A stretch of 64,000 bases of DNA. Source: Limnephilus marmoratus (taxonomy: Eukaryota; Arthropoda; Insecta; Trichoptera; Limnephilidae). The translations under genes were made by a program, and so were the position numbers. Under the pieces are notes generated by a model, which saw only the letters and a list, made by a program, of their open reading frames with translations, ran no database searches and was not told the DNA's origin. This document shows positions 21,896-53,885 of this stretch, in pieces. The stretch spans positions 36,739,019-36,803,018 of the forward strand of contig OU862920.1 of NCBI GenBank assembly GCA_917880885.1, written 5' to 3'. Each line of letters begins with the position of its first letter. Within the stretch, counting starts at the first letter, position 1.

Positions 21896-23963
21896 GGGCA
21901 TTTCTCTACTAATTGGAAAATCGCTGTCCCAGGTAAATTTTACATAGTAGATCTTAACATTACCGAGTTCTTTGTATTGATAACGACAATATATTAGCTA
22001 TTCTTGGCTTGCAATAGCTCATACAGTAATATAATATTGTAATATTCATTTAAATGCACTTCAAACACCCCAATTCACAGTCCCCTGTCGTGTCCCATTT
22101 CCGAAATTACAAGTCTTATGACAAATATTCATTTTCAGTATCATCACTGCGTCAGTTAAAAGTTTATAAATAGTACTAGAATATAGTAAGCATCTTTGCA
22201 ATACAAAATCATATTTTTAAAATAACAATTTATTTAAAAAAACAGTTATCAAATGTTGTCCTCAATTTTTTTGAACAGTCCCCTGTTACAATTTGAAAAT
22301 TACACCGAAATCGCACTATGCATTGACATGGTCCTTTATATCGTGAAACATAACGAAATCGGTGTGAAGTTCGTTTGGTTGTAGAGCTAAGCGGGCTGAC
22401 GCCATCCTATGCAGTTTCACAGCCGCGCTTGTAAGTGAACTACATGTCTGGGCCGCTAGTTGAACAGTCCCCTGATAAGCATTTTACTTATAGTTTTAAG
22501 TAATAAAATTACGATTTATTTTTTTAAATAATTACTTATCTAGTATGCAATCACGTTTGCTTCTTGATTTTGAATAGATTTAAAATGGTTTTATGCTAGG
22601 AAAGTTTTTATGTAAAAATAACAGTCCCCTGGGCACAGTCCCCTGTCATTTTTATGTCACAGGGGACTGTTCTATACCACAGGGGACTGTTTTTTTTAGG
22701 TATCTTCAAGTTTTACCTGCCATATTGCACAATACTAACATATCATTTAATATTATTTTTATAGCAGGTAATATACTCCATCATACCACCCAAAAAGAAG
22801 CCAGCGAAAACAAGAGAAGAAATATTAGAACAAAAATGCATAGCTGCACGTTTGAGATACCAACGACTTTAAAATGACACACAGAAAAGAGAAAAAATGA
22901 AAGAAAAAGGCACAAGAAAATTAGTTAAGGACATGAGTAGTGGTGAGCAGAAGGCTCCCAGAAGAGCATTGTTCCACCTATCGCGCAAAGAAAAAAGTTT
23001 TGAAAGAAGTTACAAATATTTTTGTTAAGGAAAATATACCTGATTCAGTGTGTTCCGCATCAGATTTTCCGGTGCCTTTAAGATTGCCAGATAATGAATT
23101 AACTATAGCTAAAATAATAAACGTGGAATATCGTTATGCTGCTGTAATTAATCAAATAGATAATGAGGAAGGTGAACTAATGGTAACCTATTATGATAAT
23201 TTGTGACGGTAAGTCGCATTTTTAGAGTTAAAGAAAATGATATTTCTGATGTTTCTTTTGGACAAATATTGGAAAAGTTACCAAATCCAGATCTAATCTG
23301 AGGGAAAAGATATTATTATTACTTTCCATCAGCTGTAGCGGTTTTAGAGAAATAAGTTAATTTTTATATTTTCTGGAACTAATCGCAGTTCATATTGATG
23401 ATGAATGATTTTGTATATAATTATAACTGGTTACTATTAAAAGATAAATATTTCATAGTATTATTGTCAAGTCATAATGTTGATTGTGACATTAGAGAGC
23501 AAGTTAATATTTCTTAGTTGTAGTATTAATTTTACAACTCGATAAAGAGTGAAGAAAAGATTGTTTACTTAAGGAGTTTTAATAAGTTTAAACAAGTGTT
23601 CTGTAGAATTTAGAAAGTTCATAAAATGTTTTATTTGTTTAGAAATTGTTGTTTTATCAGTCCATAATAGAGATGGTAAAAGTTATAATAAATAGAAACA
23701 AAGAATGATTGCTTATATTCAATGATAATATGTTTTTTATTTCATATAAACATTCCTCTGAATTATAAAACAGTCCCCTGTCAAGATTTTTCATAAAATT
23801 TACCATAACTCATAAATAAAGAGGAAAATGTGAGAGATTTATATAAATATATATTTAATATATTAATGCCTTTCCATGTATGTACATATTTTCTTAATTA
23901 TTAACAAAAATATGCTTGGGACAGTGTTGTATGGGCCAGTTTCCAATTAGTAGAGAAATACCC
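21896..23963. mobile_element. Unclassified TIR transposon (2.07 kb) with repeated 11-bp motif
   Basis: Ends GGG(C/T)ATTTCTCTACTAATTG are inverted, with further matching GGAAA and CTGTCCCA blocks inside. It splits the LINE ORF2 cleanly. Flanks are ATATAT on both sides, so the target duplication (about 6-8 bp) cannot be fixed. ACAGTCCCCTG occurs eight times: plus at 22077, 22275, 22464, 22621, 22635, 23770 and minus at 22660 and 22680. A decayed coding region lies at about 22772-23345. Confidence 0.8.
22772..23345 (+). pseudogene. Decayed ORF of the TIR transposon
   Basis: N-terminal part PPKKKPAKTREEILEQKCIA followed by ARLRYQRL, one stop, then a basic Lys/Arg-rich stretch up to SSGEQKAPRR; the initiator is ATA. 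In another frame, 22970-23206 reads VTNIFVKENIPDSVCSASDF and VEYRYAAVINQIDNEEGELM, and a further frame ends SFGQILEKLPNPDL...YYYYFPSAVAVLEK. The pattern (basic N-terminus joined to a small beta-rich C-terminal domain) suggests a deleted transposon protein. I do not recognise the family and no catalytic core is seen. Confidence 0.45.
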
Positions 23964-25930
23964 ATATATTTTTTTTTCACATTTAGTAACTATATTATGA
24001 ATACGGGAAGACCATTTAAGTTTCCTATCAAATGTTACTCCCAAAAATTTTACTTCAGAGGCGTTGGGGTTTGGAGAGTTTTTAAATAAAATTTGAACAG
24101 GGGAGTTTTTATGACGGTTTGAGAAGGTGACACACTGACTCTTTTGGACAGAAAGTTCAAGACCATTTAAAGTGAGCCATGTGCAAAGAGCATCCATGGC
24201 TTCATTAAGATATTTGACGGCGGGTGGGATAATTTTGGATGATAAGAAGAAAGCTATGTCATCTGCAAACTCAATAACTTTTACTCGAGGGGGAATAGTG
24301 TCATGCATATCGTGTGTGTATATATTATACAGTAAGGGGGATAATGCATCGCCTTGGGGTAAACCCTTCCAAATTGACCAACTCTGAGGAGTAACATCCG
24401 GTAGCTAAATGAAAAATTTTCTATCAAGAAATAGATTAATAATAGATTGGACAAACATGGCGGGTAGGCCAAGGCCTAAAAGTTTTTTTTAAGGATTGGG
24501 ATGGAAACATTGTCAAAGGCGCCTTCCATGTCTATAAATAATGCAATCATGCAAGACATACTTCCTGGTTAGAAATGGATAAATTAATATCAGTGCTGAT
24601 GATGGCAAGGTTAATTGCGTAGATTTTTTTTCAAAAATCCAAATTGTGATGGAGAGAGAAGCTGATTACTTTCGACAAAAAATTCTAACCGGTTTTTAAT
24701 TAATTTTTCATACTACTGTTCATTTCAATTGGCCTGTAGTTGAATCCAGAATTGGGTGATTTGTTTGATTTTAGGATTGGGATGATTATTTGAGAACTCC
24801 AGTCATCAGGCATTATGCCAGTCTGGAAGATATTATTTAGGATGCTTAAGAAGTGGTTTAGAACATTATCATTACTATTTTTGATAATGCTATAAGGTAT
24901 ACCATCTCTACCTGGAGATGAGTCCTTGACTGTTGATAAACAATTTTTTAATTCAATTAAAGTGAATGGAGAGTCTAGCCAATGATCAGACATAGGAGTG
25001 CTGTGGATAGGAGTTATTTCATCTAAGTTAGGTACAGAAGGGGGGGCAATTTTGTCCAAGAACTCATCTATCCATTTAAGGAAGGAGGATCGAAATCTTC
25101 GAATCGTAGGCCAAACTTCCGAAATTGGAGTGTTCGGAGATACTGAACTGCAAAAGTTGTACCACCCGGATCTTTTCTTTGACCTCAATACCCTTTTGGC
25201 ATTGGCTTCGGCATTTTTGTATATAAGATAGTTCTTCATAGTCATATTGTGACGACAAGAAAGAGATTTAGCTTTCTGAATTCTCACTACCTTGGAGCAT
25301 TCCTCATCCCACCAGGGAGTCGGAGGGAGTTTTTTGATAGATTTGGTTTTAGGGGGAGGATTTGATTTATTAATTGCAGTTATGAGCATTGATTTGAAGT
25401 TATCGTAGTCATCTTTGACAGATAATGTATCGGTAGAGGGTAAATTTTGGATAAACTTATCCATATGCGAGTTAAATTCGTCCCATTTGGTATGTTTTGT
25501 TTTAATCTTTGTCGAAATATGGGATATGTCTTAATGGAAAGAAGTTTGACAGGTGATGGTGATCGGAAAATGATTGATTGTTTATTGAAATGTGATGTTG
25601 GGGGAAGATAGATAGAAACAAAGGAAGTGTCCTTTATTTTAGCTGCAACCATTTGTAAGTCAGCATTGGGGGTTTTGATATTATTTATTGGGAAAAAAGG
25701 TAGGGATTTTTTAACAAAAAGGACGGCTCCGCCACCCGTACCTTCCAGGCGATCATCGCGGAGACAGGAGTACCCTCCCACATTAAAGTGGGTGGATGGA
25801 GTAAACCATGTCTCCGAGACAGCAGCCACAGAAACAAGGTTTGATTAAGATTTGATTTAAGAAGGTTCGATTTGTTAGAAATAGCACTGCGGCTATTCCA
25901 CTGAAGAATTCTGACATCTTGAAGAGCCAT
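23964..25930 (-). pseudogene. LINE ORF2 first part: endonuclease and reverse transcriptase
   Basis: Endonuclease start RILQWNSRSAISNKSNL, SETWFTPSTHFNVGGYSC and LRDDRLEGTGGGAVLFVKK; the middle of the domain (GD-N motif) is missing. RT: LKNCLSTVKDSSPGRDGIPY, WSSQIIIPILK, FNYRPIEMNSS, LPQGDALSPLLYNIY and the catalytic box VIEFADDIAFFLSS (about 24250-24290). Several frame changes occur. It ends at the inserted element with KCEKKIY. Confidence 0.85.
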
Positions 25931-26149
25931 TTTGAATAAATGATTTTAATGTGGAAATAATAGAAGCAGCGTTGGATGGTAGATTAGTTTGAGAAAAAAT
26001 TAGGTCAATTAGAAGCATAATAAGAGTTTGAATAAATGAAGAATTATCTCGGGAGAGTTGTTCAGAAAGTTTTTGATGGTTTGTTGAGGATGAATTATAA
26101 TTGTTTGCGCATCCATTTGTGGCATTTGAAAGAGGTGAACCATTGGGAT

Positions 26150-27292
26150 TTAACAGAAGTGATTTGTGTTATTGCTGATCATATCCAGGAGCTGGTTTAG
26201 AGATAGGGTTTTTGTATGTGAATTTAGTTGAACGAGAAGATGTTGAGGAGAAGGGGAGAGGGTTGGACGGAGAGTTACGGGATAAAACCTCGGCAAATGA
26301 TTTTTTGACAGACGGGAATAGTTTAGAAGCCTGCAGAATATACAAGTTCTGAGAGGCCACAGAAATTTTAATATTTTTTTGGTGAGATTGTTCTGGGCAA
26401 GAAGAGTTGATGGCGGAATGAGCACCTGAGCAGTTGAAACGTTTAGGTGAAGAGAGAGAAGAACATTGGTCAGCCGTGTGGTTTTCTCCACATTTGAAAC
26501 ATCTGAGAGGGGATCTGCATGCAGCTTTGGTATGACCAAAACGGCAGCAATTGTAACATTGAGTGGTGGGATAAGTATATTTCAACTGGTAAGGAGTTGA
26601 AAAATAAATAAATATGGGAGGGAAGAGATTGTCCTTCGAAGGTGATGACGACAGATTGGGAGGGCTTCCAGGAAACAATGCCCTCAGAGGTGTCCTTATA
26701 ATTTAGCCTCCTGGCTTTTATGGGATTGCCAATATGTTGGGGGGTTGAAAGTGAAGACAGGATTTCTGGAATGGACAGATCGGTCGAGATACCCCTGACC
26801 AGGCCCATTCGAGTGACATTGAAAATTGGGATGTATGCCTTGAATTTAGAATTTGATGAAATAAATATGTTTTTGATAAAGTTGTTGGCGGCTGAACCTG
26901 AGAGGAATTCAACAGAGATTCGTACGCGACCCTCGGCTTTTACACCTCCAGGCTTAATCGAAAGGTTCTTGTTATTTGAAAGAAATTTACCAAATTCAAG
27001 AGGATGAATGGTTTTACCTTGCTCAGTTTTTTGCGCATAAACAATATAGGGGCCACAGGAATGGGTAGAGTAAAAGTTGAGATTGTTGAGTAGAGTTTGA
27101 GGAAGAGCTGGTGGAAACTGAGAAGTAGAAGGAGAGTCATGCTTTATTGGGGAAGAGGGACTAAACTACCTTTTTTGTGGAAGTTAGAATGACAGATTCA
27201 CTGTCAGAAATTACTATATTTTTCACCATCTGGTGGTCAGGAGGAGGATCTGGGGCTTTTTAGGATGTCCATGGTAGGGTAATCATCCTCCA
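26150..27292 (-). pseudogene. LINE ORF1 (gag-like, zinc knuckles), frameshifted
   Basis: Starts at MEDDYPTMDILKSP near 27292 and breaks soon after. Later parts include RNA-binding-like sequence (LVRGISTDLSIPEILSSL) and two zinc knuckles, CYNCCRFGHTKAAC (C-X2-C-X4-H-X4-C) and CFKCGENHTADQC, at about 26465-26560; a third looks damaged. ORF1 proteins of this type bind the element's RNA. Confidence 0.8.
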
Positions 27293-27544
27293 TTGTTCAC
27301 AAAATTCAAACAAAAATATGTATGGAAAGTGACAGTAGTAAAAAAGGTTATAAATATCTGGAAATCAGCGACGAAAAGTGACTCCTGGAAGATCAGAGGG
27401 GAGAAGAATCCTCAAGGAACAACACACTACACTTTTTTGTCCAGAAAACATAAAAATATAAGTTAAAATAATAAAAAAAAATATTTTTTTAAAGGAGCTA
27501 AACAAAATAACGGATCACAGCCAAATGTTAAAAATTCGAATCCC

Positions 27545-27800
27545 ACAAGTGTATTATTAATGTTATTGTCACCGCACTTTTTTTGTTGTTCCATGTAAAA
27601 ATAATTAACAAAAAATACCCAAAATTTCATAATTTTTTGTTCAAATTGCGATCCGAATCTTTGGTTTCATAAAGTTGAACATTTTACTTCTTTTGTTGTT
27701 AACTTTTAGATTTGAATATAAAGCAGGGTATTTTCAGTTTCTAACACCGTTCATATATTATTTCTCACTATGATAGTAAGGGTAATGATTTCTAGGAGAC
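27545..27800 (-). repeat. Dispersed repeat copy B
   Basis: Reverse-complement relative of 48040-48250: TTTCTAACACCGTTC, CTCACTATGATAGTAAGGG, AGATTTGAATA and CATGTAAAAATAATT occur in matching order. Confidence 0.65.
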
Positions 27801-29571
27801 CTATATTATTTGTTCCGAAAAGCGATCAAATTAGCCTTAGGGGTTAATTATTGCAAAAAATATTTTCTATTATTTTTTGTGATGATCATTATTGAAGTAG
27901 AACTTCTTTTGGTGAATGAGACGAGACGAGAGCATTATGAAAGGTATGATCAGGCGAGGCGAACAGTCGGGCAAGGCGAACGGAAATTGAGAAGGGGATG
28001 TAAGTTAGTGAAGTTTTACATCAGACGTGTGGACACTCGTTTTTTTTACTTATGTAACATTTTGTTCATACAAGTAGATTTTGCATACAATTAAATATAA
28101 TATATAATAACATTTAAGTTGCATTTTAGTCCTTAATCTAAATTCTACATAAAACTAAAGTCAACAACAATAATATAAAAATTATTAATAAATTATGTTA
28201 AATGTTGTTTGGATTTGACAACGCAACAACAATATGTACCTTTATATTATATTATGTACATAGTAGGTTAACAAAAAAAAAAAACACAAATTTTTATCAC
28301 TCATAAAATTAGACCACATGATTTAAAATAACAAATGTTGCACTAAAAAAAAACAAAAAATGTGAATAAAGATATTTCAAATTAGATATACCTACTCGTA
28401 CATAGATGTTAATGTCAATTTTGCTCAAATTGTAAAAAAAAACTTCTAGAAGCCATTTTGAACATCAATGGTAAGACGGGTCTCTTGCGAGCTCCGCCAT
28501 TAACAAATATCACTATTAACATGATAAATATTGACAATTTTTGTTGTGTTTTGAGCTTTGGTTGCATGACGGAAAACATCCCATCCCGGGTGAAGTGGGA
28601 AGGCAGGCGGGGGGCGGCGGGCGGGGATTAATTCATTTTTTCACAGGACCCGCGATGCAGTCATCTATGGAGAATAAACCAAACTACTTTTTGAGGTTAT
28701 GTGCAATGAGCAAGCTTAAATAATCACGAGTTTAAAATATTATTATACCTACATATAATATAATAATAAATATATTTGATAACAAAATTATAATATAATA
28801 ACAAATATTAATATAATTATTCTATTTAAATCGAGAAACGCCTGGAATATTATCCGCGTGGGAAGAGGGTAATAAGTTTTTGTACAGCGCCCTTGAAGTG
28901 ATTTTACACAAAAACGGCAAATTTTATAAACAGCCATATATTGTTATTATTATATTTATGGCTTTGTGATCTTGTCGGAACCGGAATATCTTTCACATCA
29001 GAACTTTTTTGATGTCTACCTACATAATTATTTACGCACTGGAAATTTTTAAATGGTAACTTTAGGTCCTGCAATAATCGATATTAGTTGGAAATCTTTC
29101 CTGATAAATAAATATCTATTACAATATCTGTGTTTTCTTCTCAATGTAGCATCTCTTTTTCATCAGAATGCATTTTAACATTGATATAAACGTCAAACGT
29201 CAAGTGTTCATTGCGTACGCGTGGACAAGTCCTTACCGCAGACCACTAGCCAAATTGTGTGTAATCGCGCGAACTTCGCCACAATCTTTCAACCGTGTTT
29301 CAACAAACGGAGGAGACGGAAAACAAAAATGTTGATAATAATATCAAAGCAATTGTTAAAGCATTTGTTTAAGCAAAAGACCTGCCTTTAATTAAATTGA
29401 ATTAAATCGATGATTTTATCGCATACAACCATTATTATAGAGACACCGGTTTTATTCCCAAAAATATATTTATTTTCCGTCAACATTTTTTTCAAAGACA
29501 AATTCGCACTCTTGTGAAGCCAACACTTTGATTTTTGGTGACGGTAATTGTTACGGTTACAGCTCGCAAAC
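27801..29571. other. Non-coding stretch
   Basis: About 1.8 kb with no supported gene. A G-rich patch lies near 28575-28630. Small ORFs here match nothing recognised. Confidence 0.4.
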
Positions 29572-30138
29572 TAGAGATGGGTAAGTTTTGCATTTTTCCA
29601 GAGGCCTCCGAGACGTGCTTCCTTTTAAAAGTGCTTGAGTTCTTGGAGCAGGTCCCGAGAGCCACCCCCGACTTGCGAATGGCCCGAGCACGCAAAAGAA
29701 TTCAAACGCGCAACCTGCTTCCGACTCGCAAATGGCTCGAACCGAGACACTCGGGTTCCACCCTAGCCGGACCTCGGAGCCGGAGCTCGCAAAAGAACTC
29801 GAATGCCCAACCTACTCCGCCTGCTCCCGAATGGCTCGAATCGAGATGCTCGGGTTCGACCCTACCCGGACCTCGGAGCCGGAGCCCACACGCAGAAGAA
29901 CTCGAACGCGCCACCTACTCCCGGCTCCCACATGTGGCTCGGACCGTGACGCATGGGTTTGACTGCCACCACAACTGCCACCGCACTGCGCCGCGCCGCC
30001 ACCCGACTGTGACTCGGCCGTACTGTACTGTACGGGTTTTTTGGGAGTAGTCGATTTGAAAAGGAGTAAGAGTAGGAGCCGCTTCGCACGAAGAACCCGA
30101 GTTTAAGAGCCCACACCAGCTGAACCTACACATCACTA
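29572..30138. mobile_element. GC-rich hAT element with internal tandem units (567 bp)
   Basis: Ends TAGAGATGGGTAAGTT (left) and, reversed, TAGTGATGTGTAGGTT (right), 13 of 16 matching. Flanks TCGCAAAC (29564-29571) and TCGCAGAC (30139-30146) match at 7 of 8. The interior is strikingly GC-rich with about 110-bp diverged tandem units sharing GGACCTCGGAGCCGGAGC and ATGGCTCGA. The long ORFs on both strands come from these repeats and are not taken as genes. Confidence 0.78.
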
Positions 30139-30146
30139 TCGCAGAC

Positions 30147-30976
30147 GAGTATGAGGCTTTATGCAGCCTCATGTATAAAATGAAGTACAATTAAAAGTAC
30201 ACAACTTTAGAAATTTTAAAACACAAGCTTCTGACAATTTATAAAGCAAAAATTTTAATGTACATTTTAAGCAAAATTAATTATTTTTAAATCTTAATCG
30301 TTTTTGATGCACATGCATTGCATAACGGTTGAAAAGTAGTATAGTTTTTACTAGGACACTTTATGTAAATTAATGAGAGCAGTATCTCATTTGATGAAAA
30401 GTGAAAAAAAAATTGACAATTACATGTATGCAATAGTTAAACAGTCAATTAAAAATAATAAGTACAACAGGCAAACAAATACATACTCATGTATACACTT
30501 TAATATGAGAAAAACAACTCAACGCATATGGACGTATGTATTACTATTACGTACTTCCATTTCAATACTTTTATATGTTATGTGTTTTTAATGAATATAA
30601 AACATTTATTTATTTAGAAGTGATGAAATATTTTCAGTCTTTTCAACATTTACTCATATAAAATATTTATAACAACTAAATGTATTATAGTGCTAAACAT
30701 CTTCTATTTTATATTGCAATATTATGTACAATGTACTTCCTAAATACCGGTTTTTATGTGGTTTCCAACGTAAAACATTGAATAATAATAAAATAGACAC
30801 TACTTAATTTCAGAAAATTTCTGTAGATAACAGCACAGTCGTCAATTTAATTACAACAAATATCACAAAATATTTCATTCCTCTTATTACTTGACTACTT
30901 TTCAGGGTTTAACAGCATGTACCCGAAGAATTTTAACCAGCGATTCTTGAGCATATTTGGAGTACCAAAAGTAGTA
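30147..30976. other. Non-coding AT-rich stretch
   Basis: No gene or element ends seen. Confidence 0.4.
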
Positions 30977-31654
30977 CAGTTTGTCAAATAAGAGTAGAAA
31001 ATATATGAGGGCGCCACTGTTGTTCAAATGGCAATACTAAACACATAACTCATGGAGTTAAAGTAAAGCTGTGTAACCTACATTTTTATAAAAAATTAAA
31101 AAGGCATAAAAGTGGAAAAAATATTTTTTCATTGCAGTATAGATACCCGCCGATCTCAAAATTAGAATTGCGTATAGGTATATTATTATTATACCTTTGC
31201 AATTTTGTGTTAACATAATGAAGAATAACTATAATGTAATAAAATATAAAGCACAGTTTAGAAATTGCTCACATTTATTTAATACTAGATAAAGTACCTA
31301 GCGTTGCCTGGGCTTTAGATCATGTCTCTACTTTTAGATATAATAATAAATATATTTAACTCATTCAGATCTAAAAGTAGTGTTATTAAACTCACCATTA
31401 GTGATTCTTCCTTTCTATCTATTGTTAAATTCAAATTTATGTTAAATTAAATTAAAGCAAATCTCTTTATAAATCACCTTTTAATCAATTTTATGTCATG
31501 AAGAAATTTTTTTTTTTTAAATGTGGTTTACTGTGTTCTATACATTCAGTGTCATTGCACTTCAAAAAAATATTTGACAGTTAAATTGGTGTTGCCAGTC
31601 TACAAATTTAGTAGTTCAAGTTTTTTTTATTTTCTACTCTTTTTTGACAGACTA
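30977..31654. mobile_element. Mariner-type MITE (678 bp)
   Basis: Left CAGTTTGTCAAATAAGAG and right (reversed) TAGTCTGTCAAAAAAGAG; both continue TAGAAAATA. Flanked by TA (30975-30976, 31655-31656). Subterminal TGGCAATAC/GTTGCCAG also mirror. Ends resemble, but are not the same as, those of the element at 19306-20546. No transposase. Confidence 0.78.
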
Positions 31655-31656
31655 TA

Positions 31657-33019
31657 AGTCGTTTTGCTGTCCAATGATATATTTTTTCTATTAAAAAAAT
31701 ACACATATTTTCAATCACACGGGATTTTTATGGGCTACTCTCTTGCGACATGTGATGGAAAAATGTTTTTAATTAAAAAAACAAAAATCATCGTACAGCA
31801 ACATGACATCAACATTTTTTACTGCAATATGCTCACAAATCACTGGTTACAATCCTTCAGGAATGTGCTGAAAATAATACATACACCTATTCTGAATTCT
31901 TTTAGAGCCTTCTTTAGAAGTGGAAAAATGCTTTAGCTGTGATGGAAAACTTGGCTCAGTAGAATTGGATATCAACACAGACATGTGCAAATAATACATG
32001 TCTAAGATTATTTTTAGCTTTGGCCACATTGCTGAAAATTTACCATGAAGAGGAAAGTCAAACGCTGCCTTTCAGCACCAAACCAAGTACATACTAATAT
32101 AATAATAATATTACGTTATTACGTAAATAACATGTAATAACATACTCTTTCTTAATACTGCAAACCAATTGTTTCCTAAAACTAAAATTAATTATCTAAA
32201 CAAAGTCAATAATCAATCGGTAATTATTACAAAATAATTAATCGGTAATTATTAAAAAAAAATTTATGTGCGTCTGTCATTCTGTGATGTGACATGTCAA
32301 AATAAAGCGGCTTTACAGATTTTCTTTGAAATTTCAAACACTAAAGAGCTTACTAATAAAGGTGTTTTAAATTAAAGTAAGGTTAAATTATATTAAGGTA
32401 AAACTCCATTACAAAAAAAAAGTATATAATTTTAGGGTAAGAACGTTTTGAAGAAAATTCAAGAAGATTTTGATATTGTTTTGACAAATAATGTACAAAA
32501 AGTTGAAGAGGTGAACGCCTACCTGCAGATTTTATAATAAATCTTTTAATTATGTAAGCATGTACAGGGTGTCCAGGGTTATAGTGCAACTTTAGGAAGT
32601 GACTCTACTTGATGCAAGAAGTAAAAAAGTTAAATAACTTTCGTCGAAATTCAATTGATTTTTACCTAAACAAAAATATTTTTCTTCAAAAGATTTTTTT
32701 TTCTATTCAAACAATTCAACATTTTTATCTCTTTTTACTTGTACCATCATAAACCACAGAATTTATTCCCGAAGTTGGTGCACTTTACCTCCAAACATGT
32801 TGTGTATTATTTTCCATATGTATCTACCTAATACAACGATGAAATAGAAGAGAATCTATTTTATTATAATGTATTAGCGTACAAACATATTTATTTAGAA
32901 TATTAACTAACTTAAGTAAGTATATTATGCCTAAGCGTTGTTTTACTAAAATTTAATTATGCACCTTATAATCAAAGAAACCATTGCCACAAGTTCCAGC
33001 TTTCCGTGGTTTCCAGCAA
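31657..33019. other. Non-coding stretch downstream of MBTPS1
   Basis: No supported gene. CAGGGTGTCCAGGGTTATAG near 32571 resembles a mariner-type end but no partner was found. A small direct repeat (AATCGGTAATTATTA) occurs near 32215-32250. Confidence 0.4.
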
Positions 33020-33435
33020 AACGTATCACTATAGATAATTTATTTATTATTATTTAATTAGTTAACTGGATCTGAGTTGGCAAAATGTTTAAATCATTAA
33101 GTACAGTTAGTACATAATATATTTTAAATTGTCAACTAAGTTTGAATAAAATTTGGATTCATGAATCAAATACATTCTTTGGTTACGATTCATGAAACAA
33201 AATCTCACAGCCTGTTTGAAATGCAAACGAACTGTCCAAAATGACGAAATGTTCAAAATTAAACCCAAAGAAGCAAAAAAAGGACTTAACGAAATCTATG
33301 ATATAGACTGGGGGTATTCCTAACAACGTGGGGTCTGCGGACGACCATACGAAGCATGTCCAAATCGCAACCAAAGCCCAGGTACTCCCAAAACCGGAAG
33401 GCAGGACTTAACTTTAAGACCACAGTCATTATTAG
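33020..33435 (-). other. Probable MBTPS1 3' untranslated region
   Basis: No coding potential is seen downstream of the stop. Two overlapping minus-strand AATAAA signals lie at 33039-33048 (read as tttatt on the plus strand), giving a likely 3' UTR of about 0.4 kb. The exact cleavage site is not visible. Confidence 0.45.
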
Positions 33436-53756
<20,321 letters not shown>

Positions 53757-53885
53757 CTGAAAATGTAAGGAAAAAGTTATTTATTTACTTATTTAAAATT
53801 TACCCCACAAAGTGCCATTTGTTTTTATTAAATATTTTTTAACAGTCATAGTACATTGAAGAAAAAAAAGTTATTTTTATTTTTT

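Larger units (their letters stand above)
20568..27445 (-). mobile_element. LINE with RNase H (I/jockey group), ~4.8 kb, split by a TIR element
   Basis: Minus strand, from about 27445 to a poly(A) tail seen as a T run at about 20568-20583. It has a gag-like ORF1 with zinc knuckles, then ORF2 with endonuclease, reverse transcriptase and RNase H. A 2.07-kb element interrupts ORF2 at 21896-23963. Several frameshifts and an internal endonuclease deletion show it is dead. Confidence 0.85.

Noticed and set aside
29535..30190. Several overlapping long ORFs on both strands in GC-rich DNA, resembling a protein gene
   Set aside because: They arise from ~110-bp tandem units with few stops in any frame, inside an element with hAT-type ends. 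No domain is visible.
32565..32900. Mariner-type element starting CAGGGTGTCC
   Set aside because: Only one end is seen; no partner inverted repeat was found within a few kb.
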